From NCBI RefSeq assembly GCF_035582795.1, contig NC_134366.1:35551926-35615925 (forward strand): DNA of 64,000 nucleotides, written 5' to 3'. The notes under the pieces were generated by a model that had not been told where the DNA came from, ran no database searches, and worked only from the letters and a program-made list of their open reading frames with translations. Origin of the DNA: Mycteria americana. Lineage: Eukaryota > Chordata > Aves > Ciconiiformes > Ciconiidae. Of the stretch, positions 12,479-25,200 are shown in pieces (the stretch's first letter is position 1; the number at the start of each line of letters is the position of its first letter). A program made the position numbers and the translations under genes.

Positions 12479-14459
12479 ATCCCCACTGGAAGTGCCTTTT
12501 ACTCCTCCTTGGCTATAAAGAGAGCTAAGGATGACAAGGGCAGACTTAGATACCCAGCTTTAGCGATGCCAAAGAGAGGAAAATAAATCCCCAAACTAAA
12601 CTCCTTAGTCCTAAAGGTTACAGAGAAATTCTGAGAAATATGAACCAAGTATCCCCTGAAGGATGAAAAGCTGGAGGCAAACCACAAATCAGTCTATTGC
12701 ACTTTTAGCCATCTTCATGATTCTTGGAGGTCTGATGAAGAATTTCTTTGAAAATTTATTAAAATAGAGGTCTAGACTGAGGGCTGGTGTGAACAGCCAG
12801 AAGTCCCTGACAACTAGAAGAATTACTCTGCCTTTCACTGGATGTTTACCAGTAATTGCTTATTTTAAATCTGAGTGATTTCTTGATAACACATTTTAAC
12901 ATTTTTTTCTGCAATGACCTCTTTAGCTAATGACTTAGATCAGACATTTGTTTGCATTTGCTGCACTCATTGTTTTTCATAGTCGGTGACTAAGTTCCTG
13001 CTGTCAGCAGACGAGTTCCCTATCTGCATGTCTTTAATACGGAGAGATCTAACAACAGGTGTAGTTTTGTTCAGATATTTTCAATTCTGCCTTTAGCACG
13101 CAGTAACTCAATATTTAAAATTAGACACTGAATGAGGCTAAGACATAGCAGCACTTGTTTTCTGGTTCTTCTTATATAGAAATTTCAGGACGAACTGCCT
13201 CACAAGCCTCTTGAACCAAGATATTAGTCCTTAAGTTTCTGTTGTTGAGTCTGCCTGTGAGCATTGGATTTATGAAATCAGTAAGGAACTGTGAGAAACT
13301 TTGCAATACACTGATTAGGACAGACATGGAGTCCTTGAATCTCAGGGTTGTTTGTATTTTGATCAAGTTCTGCATTTTTAAAAAAGTATTTTTAATTTAG
13401 TTTTTCTGTATGGAATAGGTCTTGGTCTTGCATGGTCAAGCTGACAGACTGGAGAACAACACTGCCACAACATGTGGCTTGTCTGATAGTCTCACCAGAG
13501 CCACTCAGTTACTCTACATTTTGTGTCTATTATTTCTGATTTCTCTGCCACTGCCCAAGGCTACACTGAGGACCAAGGGGATGGTCCTGAGGATCTTTTC
13601 CATTACTTTGTACTTAATTTGCAATAAATGGCTATGTGCATACTGAATACCTCAGTTTCAGACTACCTTTAGTCACTCACAAAAGCAGTTTATTGCCCCA
13701 CACTCCTTCACCATGAATATTAGATTTCAACTAATACTGCTTGGATCTACCAATATTGTCCCAAAGGGATAACTAAAAAGAAAATGCTTGATGCAGACGT
13801 TGTGCCTCTGTTACAACTTGCTTCCTTTGCATCCTTAAAACAACATTACGTGCTACATGGCCTTTTAAGCAGAAGTTCATTCCTTTGTGTGCAAAGAGTG
13901 ACTGATTTTTGCAACCACATTTCTTGCTCTAAGCAGGAACACCTCATTTTTGCTTTCCTCCCTCCTTTGTCACTGATACGAGAATAAATTAGCACCATGT
14001 TTTGCTCACCTACACTTTTTGGAAGGCACCTTCAACACGGGAATTCCAACAGGCAGTGATGACCCATGTCTTTTATATGGGGAAGAGTACTTGTCAAGCT
14101 AAATCCTGGCTACAGGGGAGATTGTCCTGAAAGGGTTAAAGAAACTGTTTTGTGAAAAAGACTGGAAATCGTTGCTCTGTGACAGTGCAGCCACAAAACA
14201 TCTGACCTTATGCTTTAGGTATTGGAAAGACTGGCAAATATCTACAGAGAGTGCTCACTAATGTGATAAAATCTATAAGAGTTAGAGATATATTTGATGC
14301 ACACAGTCCATATGTTTTCTGCTTTGTTGTCTCACACAACTTTGCTTTATGGGAGGTGTGATAGAGCTAGGGTTATCGAGGTAGCATACTTTCAGAAGAT
14401 CAATTTTTCAAACCTTTCTTAGGAGCCCAGCTTTAGGCTTCCCCTTTTGAACACCAAGC
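12479..14459. other. Unique AT-rich non-coding stretch
   Basis: Nothing coding or repetitive was recognised. The frames are short and unsupported. Confidence 0.55.
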
Positions 14460-15010
14460 TCACAAAGTGGTCTCTTTTGTGCTTGTGGGTGAAAATGCAT
14501 TGCTCTGGCGTATCAGGGAAGGTCTGCCCTACACAAGGACATGTGGTGCACAGATCCCTGTGACAGCACTGGCCAGGCTACCCCAACACTATGGCAGGGC
14601 AACCTGTTGGTGGAGACCTGTGTTTGGAGTTAGCGTGTCCTGCTGCAGGGCAGGTTAGTAAATCAGGTGGTTAAGGACAGACAACTCAAGTAGTTTCCTG
14701 TGGCATTGAGAGTTACTCTGTCGCCTCCTTTGCTTATGCCAGAGACCAAAAAAACCTGAGCTGGCTGGTGCTACTGAGGAAGGCATCAAACACGTGCTTC
14801 ATCCTTGCAGCCTCCTGCACTGCTGCCATGCCTCCATTCCGCTAGCAGCAGCAGCAGCGAGGCTTCCCTGCAGGTCCCCCCGTTATCCAGAGCTCTGCCC
14901 CTCCCAGGCCAGGAGCAGCCTGGCTCCCAGCCCCTGGGCCGCAGGCTTTGCCTGTGCCGATGAAATGCTCTGAGCCAGTCTTTCCAGAGCAGGAATCTCC
15001 ATATAGTGTT
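14460..15010. other. GC-rich pocket with AGC repeat
   Basis: Base composition rises sharply against the AT-rich surroundings. A perfect (AGC)5 run lies at 14844-14858, followed by a C/G-rich stretch (CCCCTCCCAGGCC, CCCTGGGCCGC). Overlapping frames on both strands reflect the GC-rich composition, not coding. It could be an unrecognised old repeat, an alternative promoter or a weak CpG cluster. CpG density is modest, so it is not a clear CpG island. Confidence 0.35.
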
Positions 15011-16099
15011 ACCCTCTGCCATGTACATGGCACAGATCTGTCTGGAATAAGCTTTACTGTGCAATGCAGAGACATGCCCTCAAAGACACAAAGAGTTAAC
15101 ACAGTGTAATTTTCCTAATAAAACTAAAGGCAGTGCATCATTTTTTTATAAGCTATGGCAGGCTGTGTGACACCATGTAATTTTTGAGGAATTTTATACT
15201 TTGCAAGGAAAACAACAATACCCTGTGTCTTTTTAAGACTGTTTTTTGCTGCCAAAAGCATCCATTTGCTTTGTCCTGATTGCAGGAGTAAATATTGTGG
15301 TGAAGACATTTAATGATGGCTACAAAGATTCTTTTATTTTACCTTGTGAAGGGACATTTCAGAAGTTTACCGAGCATATTCATCTGCATCTCAAGTAAAT
15401 GAAAAATACTATGGACTGTATATCTGCTGAAGTAGACCTTACAGGAATAAATGCAACAGAAAAGCAGTAGGCAGTATTAACACATGCAAAGTAACCCAAA
15501 CCTTTCTATGGTCTATTTGGTAAATAAGTTTCTCTGTGTGGCACAGATGATGGGTAAAGGTAGGAGCTACCATCATATCTCTTAGTGCCATCATGCTACC
15601 AACGAGAGACCGTATAAGCAGCTCAGGGCTCCAGCTCTCCCCTGCTGCCTGGCTGCACGTGTTGAAAACCAAGAGCAGCATCCCTGAGGCTGACAGAGGA
15701 GAGACACCCACCTTGCAGACGCTCAGGAAGGGATCCCAAAGAAAATGTTATCTCTGCTTGGAAGTATGATAGCCCTTTGGCACCCTAGCTGGGATAATGT
15801 GCCCACGCATCAGTCCCTGCACACGGTCACGTGTAAAATTAGGCCAAATATGATTAAAAGACAAAGTCAGGACTAAAAAGCACGGTGATCATTGCAAACC
15901 AGCTTCTCTTGGGATTATCTCTTGCAAATGTGACATAGCTCAGTCCCTGCTGCTTAGGTCAGGAAAGTTGAAGTGAATGACCTTTTTAGTAAGTCAGATT
16001 TCCTCATTTGGTTTAAATAAGAAAACTCTGGTCCCAGCTGTAGGGTTCCCCTTTAGCAGCGAGAGGACTGGGAATAATATAGGGTGTTGATTTATGTGA
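15011..16099. other. Unique non-coding stretch
   Basis: No gene or repeat was recognised. The sequence returns to AT-rich composition, with short unsupported frames only. Confidence 0.55.
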
Positions 16100-16520
16100 G
16101 AGGAGGAGCTGACCCTTAGTCTGAGCTCAGAATGGGTTGGAAGGCCATTGCCCTGTGCTCTGCTCTGCCGAGTTTGGAGGCAGAAGTTCGTGGCTGTTGT
16201 GCTGGCTGCTCCTGGGAAGCTGAAGTTCCCTGGGAATTTCAGACTGCTCTTCCCAGGCGTGAGGAGTCACGGACGCCCGCTGGCACCTCGAGCTGTAGCT
16301 CCCCGCCTAACGCAGGACCTCACGAACTTTGTGAGCGGCAGTCATCCAGGGGCCTGGAGACTGACGTTCACCACCGGCAGAGTTCAGGCAGGGTGTGAAA
16401 CAACCTGCAGCTGGCCATCAGTCCCCAGAGCTGGCACAGACCCTGACCCCAGGGGCTAAGGCCTGATAATTGCTTTAGACCAAATGCTACAGCTTATTCT
16501 CCAGCCGCAGCTCCGCCACA
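16100..16520. promoter_or_regulatory. GC-rich, CpG-containing pocket
   Basis: This is a compact GC-rich block with CpGs grouped at about 16255-16375 (GGCGTGAGG, CACGGACGCCCG, CCTCGAG, CTAACGCAGG, CACCGGC). It also carries a GGGAATTTC NF-kappaB-like word at about 16231-16239. Two overlapping plus-strand frames (16132-16398 and 16148-16459) run through it, but neither shows a domain or flanking splice signals. It may be a distal promoter or enhancer core, or an old inserted sequence. The function is not known. Confidence 0.3.
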
Positions 16521-19500
16521 CGCCAGGAATGACTTTTTACAGGCTTGCTCCATGGTCACCTCCCCTTTGAAGTACCACCACAGCCCTGCTGTGCTGTAGT
16601 CCTCATATAACCTCCCTATGAGGGGAGGACATCTTACTATTTTTTTTTTCAGTCACCATCTCATCAGCTACTCTGAATTATTCTTCTATCAAACTTATTT
16701 ATTTTTCTCCTACCCTCTCAGAAGCATAAACCTATTTTCTGTCTCTGTGTAACTGATTTAAATGCTTGCTTTTCTGAAGCACCATACAATTTAATGGAAT
16801 CCTTGACTACTGCATATGCTAGTTATTGTTATTGCTACATTGTACTTAACTACATTTTTTTAAACTATTTTCTTATTGATGGGTATTTCAAGCCATTCTT
16901 TCATAGCTATAAAGGACATGGTCAATTGTAATAGAAGTAATGTAAGATATATTTCATCTTTTTGAAAAACAAGATAAGAAAGCACATTGCAATATATACT
17001 CAGATTGTGAAATGATGGAATATAAGAATTGGAGTCTCATGAACCTGAAGATTACTAATGGAGAGGCTATTTAGTTTTTAATGCTGTATTTTACAAGACG
17101 ACGTTAAAAGGGCAATATGCAGTAGGCATAGCCAGTGCTGGACACTTGGGAACAATGTATAAGTGTATACAAAGATGTTTTGAGGGTTAAACAGAGACAC
17201 ACATTGCATGTGATTTGAAAAAAATCTGAAGTAGATTAAGTTTGTCATTCCCCTATATTTTGGTGGCACTGAGGCATCTCTATAAATCCCAGTGGATATC
17301 TAATAGCATCTTTACACACCTAAAGACATTTTGAAAACCTTGCTTATCATGTTACTCCTGAAGAGCAAGTTATGATGGAGGAATCCTGCTAAATAGCAAC
17401 AGGGAACTTTCAAGCCCCTGCTCACGCTTTGCTGGGAGATACTGAAGGACTGAATTAATAACAGAGAGTTTAAGATGGTATAGAAGGAAAAATGGGGAAT
17501 ACAATATAAAGTGAAGAATTCAGGCTTGTATGGGGCAGACTTTAAGTTTACACGAAAACCAGAATAGCATGTGTTTCACCTGACTGCATGCTTGGTTGCA
17601 GGAATTCTTATAAATGAACCCTCAGGAGCTCAAAGCTGAAATGATGATCCATTTGCTACTTGCCATGTTATCCCTGCTAAGCGGTGCAAATGAATAAGAA
17701 ATTCACTTCTGGATGGCTCCTGAAAATGATGAAACGTTTCTTATCTAACCATAGAATAAGAAAGACGATCCATAGTTACTAATGGTACTGACATATAATC
17801 TTGTCTGACATTCTTCCTACAAGCATTTATTAGTAATTTGCTGAAGAGAGGGCATATGACTAACTGGGGGTCAGCTAGTCATTGAGTTTGGCTGAATTTC
17901 ATGTCTGGATGCTGTGAAAGGCTAATCTCTAACTATCTTTGAAACTTTTAAATATAAAATCATTCTATGATCACCAATGGCACATATAAATATAAACAGC
18001 TCTTGTTTATTCCATGTATTTCCTAGTGTTCATAAGCACTGCTTAAGCCCAAGCTCAAAAATTATGAATTTGTTTTCAAAACTTCAGGTCAAAAATGCCC
18101 TATAGTCCTTTTTGTTTGTTTGTGTTTGGGGGGTTGGGGTTTTTGTTTGTTTTTTGTTTTGGGGATTTGTTTTGTTTTGTTTTGTTTTTCCCTTTTGCCT
18201 TTTTTCTTTGCTTTAAATTTCAGGAAAATTGCACATTTCCCTCTTGATCTTTTAAAAACGTAAGGATTAAATACATACAAAGTATTTTCCAATAACAAGT
18301 CGTCAGAAAAAATGGCACCTGGAACATTGTGCTAACTATAAGCTTTTTCACCCACTGGTGTCACAGTTGATGTGGTAGGAAGAGTAGAAGGACTACCTAC
18401 AAGTATTTTAACCTGATTGCTGTTATGATCCTATGCAGCTGCCAGAGGAGGAGATGCAAGAAATTATTGTAACAAAAAGCAACTTAATTCATTTCCTCTT
18501 GGAAACGGCATTAATGGAGATAGCCCTTAGGGGCTATACCCACAACAAGGAGTGCAGGGCCAAGAACAGTGGCTATGTGGAGTGGAGCAGTTAGTGCAGA
18601 GGACCTGAAGATCTCATTATATACAGTTCAGGGTTTTTGACATGCTCTAGTCTGACCCTGTGGTCTGCATGCCCACTCCAAAAGGTATTTGCTATGCAGA
18701 GATTGCACCCCAAGGCAAGCAAAGGCTCACTGGCTGAGGACAGTGAGGACATCTACTATACAAGCACACTCTAAATACCAGGTAAAATGCCAGTGTAACA
18801 CACCCTGATCTGCTGCACAACTGGGAAAGTCCTCCTGCTCATGACCTCAATTCTGAGAACTTTCATCATGGGTGGTATTTGAAATACCAGGATTTCATGT
18901 GAGTGTTGGCCTTGCATTGCTGGGGAGCTGAAGCTTAAACACTGGCCTTACATGTAGAAGGCCTTTTCTCAAGTGAATATACAGCACCTTAAAAGTTTTT
19001 TTCTTCTGTTTTTTTTTTGAGTATGAGTTTGAGTGCAAATTAAGGCAGATGCAGCTAGGACAGAAGGCATGGTCCAACAGGAATGATCATCTTCCATTAC
19101 TCTTTGCATGGTACTTCCATGGATAATTACTGTAAGCTCATCATGAATGTTGGCTGACAGCACTGCCATGAAGTGTTGCTTACAAGATCCATGCAATAAG
19201 TTTCATGTTCAGCACTACAACTAGTTGCAGAGAGTCAGCAGGACTCATTCAAGCCTCCTCCAGTGGTGACGGATGGATGAGTTTATACTGATAGACCCTG
19301 TGAAGACAGGAGTTACAACAGTGTTGAAGTGTAGCATGCAAGTGCTTTAGGTAGTTTTAAAGTCTTAAAACAGCTTTTTAAATAATCTTAGGAGAATCTC
19401 CCACTGCTATGGGAGAGGAGTTTTTCTAGGAATTATGAGAAAGTTTAGGAATTGTGCTAGAATTTAACATCTTCCTGTCACAGATGGGGCCTCTGGGGTA

Positions 19501-19534
19501 GCAAGTAGTTAATGAGTAGCCTGATGTCATACAG
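16521..19534. other. Non-coding stretch, mostly AT-rich
   Basis: No gene was recognised. A strong polypyrimidine acceptor-like signal (T10 then CAG) ends at about 16651 without an identifiable downstream donor. A T/G-rich simple region is listed separately at 18109-18190. The remainder is ordinary unique sequence. Confidence 0.55.
18109..18190 (+). repeat. T/G-rich low-complexity tract
   Basis: The tract consists of GTTT and GTTTT units mixed with G runs (GGGGGG, GGGG, GGGG). The Lys/Gln/Pro-rich minus-strand frame 18089-18298 is a direct by-product of this tract and not a protein. The three G runs fall short of a clear four-run quadruplex. Confidence 0.8.
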
Positions 19535-19695
19535 AAGCTGAGGGGACCTCATCATGAAAACCTACTATCCTTGTGCCCAGAACTGCTGTTTTGTCTTCCT
19601 GAGCAGCCTGCTGGAGCTGACCCTGCTCTGAGCAGGAGGTTGGACTAGATGATCTCCAGAGACCTCTTCCAACCTCAACTACTTGGTGATTCTGT
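19535..19695 (+). mobile_element. CR1 LINE, truncated 3' end, plus orientation
   Basis: The segment shows the characteristic CR1 3' region in order: GAGGGGACCTCAT at about 19538, then GAGCAGCCTGCTGGAGCTGA at 19601-19620, GGTTGGACTAGATGATCTCC at about 19638-19657, CTCTTCCAACCTCAAC, and a terminal TGATTCTGT at 19687-19695. CR1 is the dominant LINE of birds and other sauropsids and is typically severely 5'-truncated, as here. An apparent internal deletion joins the GACCTCAT part to the downstream tail. It contains no reverse-transcriptase coding. The element is non-autonomous and probably inert. Confidence 0.9.
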
Positions 19696-21624
19696 CACAG
19701 TTCCGCCATTTTTCTCTGATCTGTGTTTCACCCACAAGCTTTATAATCCTGGAAGAAAATGTGATAAAGATCTAACCATCCTTTATTTTGGGTTTTTAAA
19801 AACTAAAAATACCATGCATCACTCCCCAGCAGTGTGCTGAGTCTATAGCCTTAGGCTCTTGAAAGTCACACACATACAAATATCAAATAATTAATCTTCA
19901 TGTAGGTTCTTATGGAGCGTAAATTCACCGCCTACTAGGAAATATGTGTGCTTATGCATGCAAAGTGGCACCCTTAAATGCTACAAGGTCAAAAAAACTT
20001 GCCAAGATCCGAGTTGAGAGACCTGCTTCACCTAACATGGATGAGGAGATCAGATGCTAAGTCAAGCAGGAGCAATAGAGATGTTACTGATATATGTCAC
20101 TATCCTGAGCTCAGGTGTCATGTGGTTAAGCCAAGAACGGGGAAAGCCTTATGATTGCTAAAGGATATCCATGAGGTAAAGACTGTAGTGTACATTCAGT
20201 TACTAACTTGGTTTCTTCAAAGATTATATTTATTTTAAATAGTATTTTCCTTTTGATTTAGAGAGCAATTTATTTAAGATGTGTATATGAATCAAGGTAT
20301 GAAAAAGCAATTCTTTTGGTCTACATTTTATTATTTCATGATCTGATTTAAATCTATTATGACTTATTATTATCTGGTTATATCCTATATGTCATTGGCA
20401 ATTGGTATAATCTCATTGATGCAACTTCTCTGAGTTTTTAAATACTTCTGAGATACTACTTACATGATGTGGTAGTTCATGATCTGGATAAGCTTGAGCT
20501 CTAGTCTGTATTCTGGTACCATCATTTTTTAATATTATCATTATTTTAATTATCATTACCATAATAAAAAACTATACCTTTTTGGAAGAAAAATTAGTTC
20601 TTTCTACTAGTGAAGAGAAACTAAACAAACCAGAAATGAAGCAAAAGCATATGACAATGTTGTATTCATGTTCCTTCTATTTAATTTGAAAGAATGCCCC
20701 TTTTGTGCCGACACTGAGGTTGTAAGTATTATAATTAAATGTTGTATTAACATGGGACTAGAGCACTATGGTAAACACTATGTTAGTGGGAGATTTTTGC
20801 AGGGTCAATCAGTTCTATGGTGTTCCCTCTAACTCTATTTACTCTTTTCATACCAACCCTACCTGTTTAACATTCTTTCCACTATTTCTATTCTTAAAAC
20901 TACATTTACTGTATGCTTTCACTTATTAATCTATTTTAGAGTATTAAGAGAAAGTATTATTTCCTGATTGCAGTATCTAATTCTGTCTCAACTACAGGTT
21001 TCTTTTATTGGCACCAGTACTCTGCCATGTTTTCCAAAATACATAGGCTAACTAATTATTGTTGCAGCTTACTTTTCATAAGCAAGGAACAAAAGGAGAG
21101 ATACCTAATGCCCCTCTGCTCCTTTTTGCTCTAACACTGCATAACAGAAAATACCTGGAGAAGGAGCATCTGGATCTCTCTCATATACTTAAAGTGTTTC
21201 TTTGAAACTTTTTGAGACCAACAAAATATTTCACATTTTTTCAGGTTAGAGAATTTTAAGAGAAAGGAAATGGATTTGCTCACCTAAATAATAAGAAAAC
21301 ACCAAATACACCAATATAAAAATTGCACCTAGAGTATTTCCAAGGAGGTGACTAGATCCAGCTGCATGTGATGAAGACCTAAATGGCCCTTGGGAAGGTC
21401 AAACTGTGCACTGAGCTGCATGATTCAGGATCCACTTCTCCTTCCACATAAGAAACACTACAGAAATTCAAGACTAAATTAAATATGCTGTCCTAGGGAT
21501 GCAATGAAATTTTTTTTGAAAGTTCTTGCTCTGGGAGTTATCAGGAGGTGATGATCACTGGACAAGCTAAAAAATATTTATTGCAACAGCAAGGCTCTCA
21601 AAGTGAATTTCCCTCTTAGGAGGT
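19696..21624. other. AT-rich unique stretch, possible conserved block
   Basis: There are no credible frames. The part at about 20210-20600 is especially AT-rich, with TTTAAAT, ATTATTAT and TAATTA-like words and no repeat signature. It is a candidate conserved non-coding element by texture only. Confidence 0.4.
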
Positions 21625-22222
21625 TGTGCTGGTTTTGGCTAGGGTAGAGTTAATTTTCTTCACAGTAGCTAGTATGGGGCTATGTTTTGGATTTGTGCTG
21701 GCAACAGTCTTGATAACAGAGGGATGTTTTAGTTACTGCTGAGCAGCGATTACAGAGTCAAGGCCTCTTCTGCTTCTCACCCCACCCCACCAGTGGGTAG
21801 GCTGGGGGTGCACAAGAAGTTGGGAGGGGACACGGCTGGGACAGCTGACCCCAACTGACCAAAGGGCTATTCCATACCATATGATGTCATGCTCAGCACA
21901 GAAAGCTGGGGGAAGAAGAAGGAAGGGGGGACATTGGAAGTTATGGTGTTTTGTCTTCCCAAGTAACCGTTACGTGTGATGGAGCCCTGCTTTCCTGGAG
22001 ATGGCTGAACACCTGCCTGCCCATGGGAAGTAGTGAATGAATTCCTTGTTTAGCTTTGCTTGCGTTTGCGGCTTTTGCTTTACCTATTGAACTGTCTTTA
22101 TCCCAACCTACGAGTTTTCTCACTTTTACTCTTCTGATTCTCTCCCCCACCCCATCGGGGGGGAGTGAGCGAGTGGCTGGGTGGGGCTTAGTTGAGAGCT
22201 GGGGTTAAACCACGACAGAGGT
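21620..22222. repeat. Target-site duplication GAGGT flanking the LTR
   Basis: GAGGT occurs immediately before the first TG (21620-21624) and immediately after the terminal CA (22218-22222). It marks the insertion site exactly and shows that the solo LTR has kept both ends since integration. Confidence 0.85.
21625..22217 (+). mobile_element. Solo LTR of an avian ERVL-like endogenous retrovirus
   Basis: The element is 593 bp. It begins TGTGCTGGTTTTGGCT and ends AAACCACGACA, so it has the TG...CA ends of an LTR. It is framed by the identical 5-bp duplication GAGGT at 21620-21624 and 22218-22222; a 5-bp duplication fits ERVL-class insertion in birds. The start motif, the GTTAATTTTCTTC block and the AAACCACRACA end are shared with the inverted copy at 55081-55638. 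No internal retroviral sequence or second LTR adjoins it, so it is a recombination-derived solo LTR. It may retain promoter and polyadenylation signals. Frames inside it, such as 21941-22150 on the minus strand, are not genes. Confidence 0.88.
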
Positions 22223-25200
22223 TGTTGCCTAAATAAATTCAGCAAGATTGTGAGGCACAAATTTTATTGCTTCTAGAAATGGAAGACCCCAAACTCTGAA
22301 AATAGAAAACATAGAGTGAAAGGCATATCTGTTCAGATTAGGGAGCTGAATTCAGGGCTTGACTTTAAAAATTCTGAAAAACTCACTGGTGGCTACGGTG
22401 GGCACCTGAACACATTTGCCTGCACTCTCCAAAGTAGGACGTCACAAAGTAGCCAAGGTGACAGATCTTCTATCTAAGAAGTTATAAATTGAATATTGTA
22501 GGTTTTTTCCTAAAGTAAGATCATATTTCTTCAGTGTTTCTGTGTTCAAAAATAAATTATTTGCCTTTCATGCTGAAATTTAAAAAATGCTGTAAATTCT
22601 AAGAAATATAGTTTTGAATCTCACTATGCTGTGTCTAAATGTCTCATATCTGCTGTCTCACTAATTAATATTGTATAGAATATTGGGATTCCTCTCCCAC
22701 TTAGTACATAACACCTGTTATTGCTAATGGGAGTCATAGTTACTTATTAAAGACGAGTAGATCTCTATTGAAGCTGCGGTTTGCAGTGCAGTGGGTTAAA
22801 AAATACAGCACAGTCTCAACCTTAAATTTCATAGATGATATGCTGGCTGTGCTGAAGTCAATTAAAATTTTGCCATTGATTTCCAATGGTGAGATTGTTC
22901 CACAATACAGGTTTGGACTGTAAAAGAAATCAATATTATTTTAAGACATTTACTGGCTGAATTCTGTTTATTTTGAATTCCCTTGGTTCCTTCATGTAGA
23001 CCAAGAGAAATTCATTCAGAGGAATGTGTGGACTGATAGTTTAATGAGTATGATTTAGACATGAGGCAACAGCCTAAATCATATGGCATTGCTTTCAGTT
23101 TTCAAACTTCCCTTTTACAACCGAGGTGTTTTTCAGCATAGCAAAATGAAAAATTCACATATACTCCCACACAAACCCAAGACTATCAAACAAGCTAAAC
23201 CAGACATCCCAAATATTTTGTTGATATGATCTGGTTTTGTGTGACCACGCAATATATAGATATACTTTACATATATCTGTCCTCTCAATCATTACAAAAT
23301 GAGCAAAACTAGGTCATTTTGAAAGAATGTTCAAGAAACTGTAGCACAGAAAATCAGTTTTCAGGCTGTGACCCTGCCTGCCCAGTTTTTGCCTAGAATC
23401 ACTTTCCCCAACAAAGTTAATAATCCCTGAAAAAATTAGTTTAAGGGATACCCTGACATCTTGTAGCTGTATATGTACTTCACTAAGTTGCTATGAAATT
23501 GAACATGTATTTTTATTTTGCAGTATACTAATTTTCCGATTTACAACTTGCTTTAAAAAAAGCATAACAATTTTATGCCTATTTTCAATTAAAGGAGATT
23601 ATTTAGTTCACAATGTCATTGCAGCAAGCAGGTTGGTTAAGCTACTCCATGGCATTTGATATGACAAGATTACTTCAGTTGCTATATAAATATGTATACG
23701 TGGGGTACAGTTTTAGAAAATTAAAAGGAGATTTTTTAAAAAAAAGGTATTTCTTGTATAGGTTTGCTTTTAAGCTCTAGAAAGGCAGCCTGGCTATATG
23801 CATGTTTTGTAAAGTAGAAAGAAATACATTTATCAGTATTAAATGCAGTGTAATATACTTTACATAATGACATACAGAGTAGGCACGTGTGTATTGTATT
23901 TTAGACAACATTGTTCTTGCATAATTTATCCACACAGTATACACAATTTTCCTCAGAGAGGGAATATATCCAACATATTCACAACACCCATGCACTCCAA
24001 ATATTTGGACCGCTCTGAGATGTTAAGGGAGTTACTTCATGAGACAGATCACACACTCTTGTTTCTCTGCGAAAATTAGGTGGTACCTTAATTAATGCTG
24101 AATTGCAGTGGAATTCCATGTGGGTACTTACAACATTCACGAGGCTACAGAATGAGTTAATTATGATCAGTGTTATTACAGTGAATACCAAATGAATTAA
24201 TAATGCTGGCACACTTAAAATGAAGTGTTACTAAGGACTGTGGTAGAACATGTAAGGTTAAATATTATGTGATGAAAGGCATTATGCGCTCAGAGGGAAG
24301 AAGCAAAACTCAGTCTCTGTAGCTCCACGCTCGCAAGCACGGTGCCTGCTAGCATCATGCACGCTTCATATTTGAACAAGGCGAATACACATTGCCTTGC
24401 AGGAACAAGTGTTCAGCAACACTAGCCACAGCTCAACTTTCCAGGCGGAGAAAACATACCCTGTAGAGAAGCGATATTTCATAGCAGCACTCTGAAGATC
24501 TCCTTCTCCTACAGACAGAATTTTTCTGGGTATCTATAATGTTAAAACAGTTCACTGACAGGAAGCTGGCGACAGCAAGAACACCTGAATCTCCTACAGC
24601 ATGCTGCCCTGAGTCATGCTGTCGCTTACCAGACACTGTGGGCTCTAGCTGGAATGAATCTGTGAAATACAACAACCTGACTCTACCTAATAAATTATTG
24701 CTTCATAACCTTTGAAGATAACCTGCCTCGAACCCATTGTGAAATTTTTGTTTAGATATAATATATTGCAACAGTTCAACAATTCATATCTATTATAGAT
24801 TTGTAAGATGTGAAAGCATAAATGGATTTCATCAGACATAATTATTTTTATGCCTACTACTCAAAAATATGCAGAAATGAATTTATGGTTATTGGGCAGT
24901 CAGTGGGAATTGTGTTTATAAATGTTGAAACAGCTGTTGGCAAATGTAAGTGTTAAAGCACGGAAAACAGCTTCTAACTTCCACTCGTCAGGTTTGCAAT
25001 AAAGGAATCCTCATTCCTTGTGAGGGCTAGGCTGTGATCCACGTACACTGCCAGCAGCTTCACTGAAATCCCTCAATTCATTCCACACTCATAGGCATGG
25101 CAAAGAGATAAGAATTTGCCCTCTAAACTTTGACTAGTTCCTCACTGGCTCTCTTATTGTCTGTAATTACAAACACGTATTGTACAGTAATTCTCTGGGG

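Noticed and set aside
17939..17980. CR1 tail suggested by ATTCTATGATCA
   Set aside because: No upstream CR1 motif (no GGACTAGATGATC or CTTCCAACC) could be found; the short word alone is insufficient.
18089..18298. Lys/Gln/Pro-rich minus-strand frame resembling a basic protein
   Set aside because: Produced by the T/G low-complexity tract at 18109-18190.
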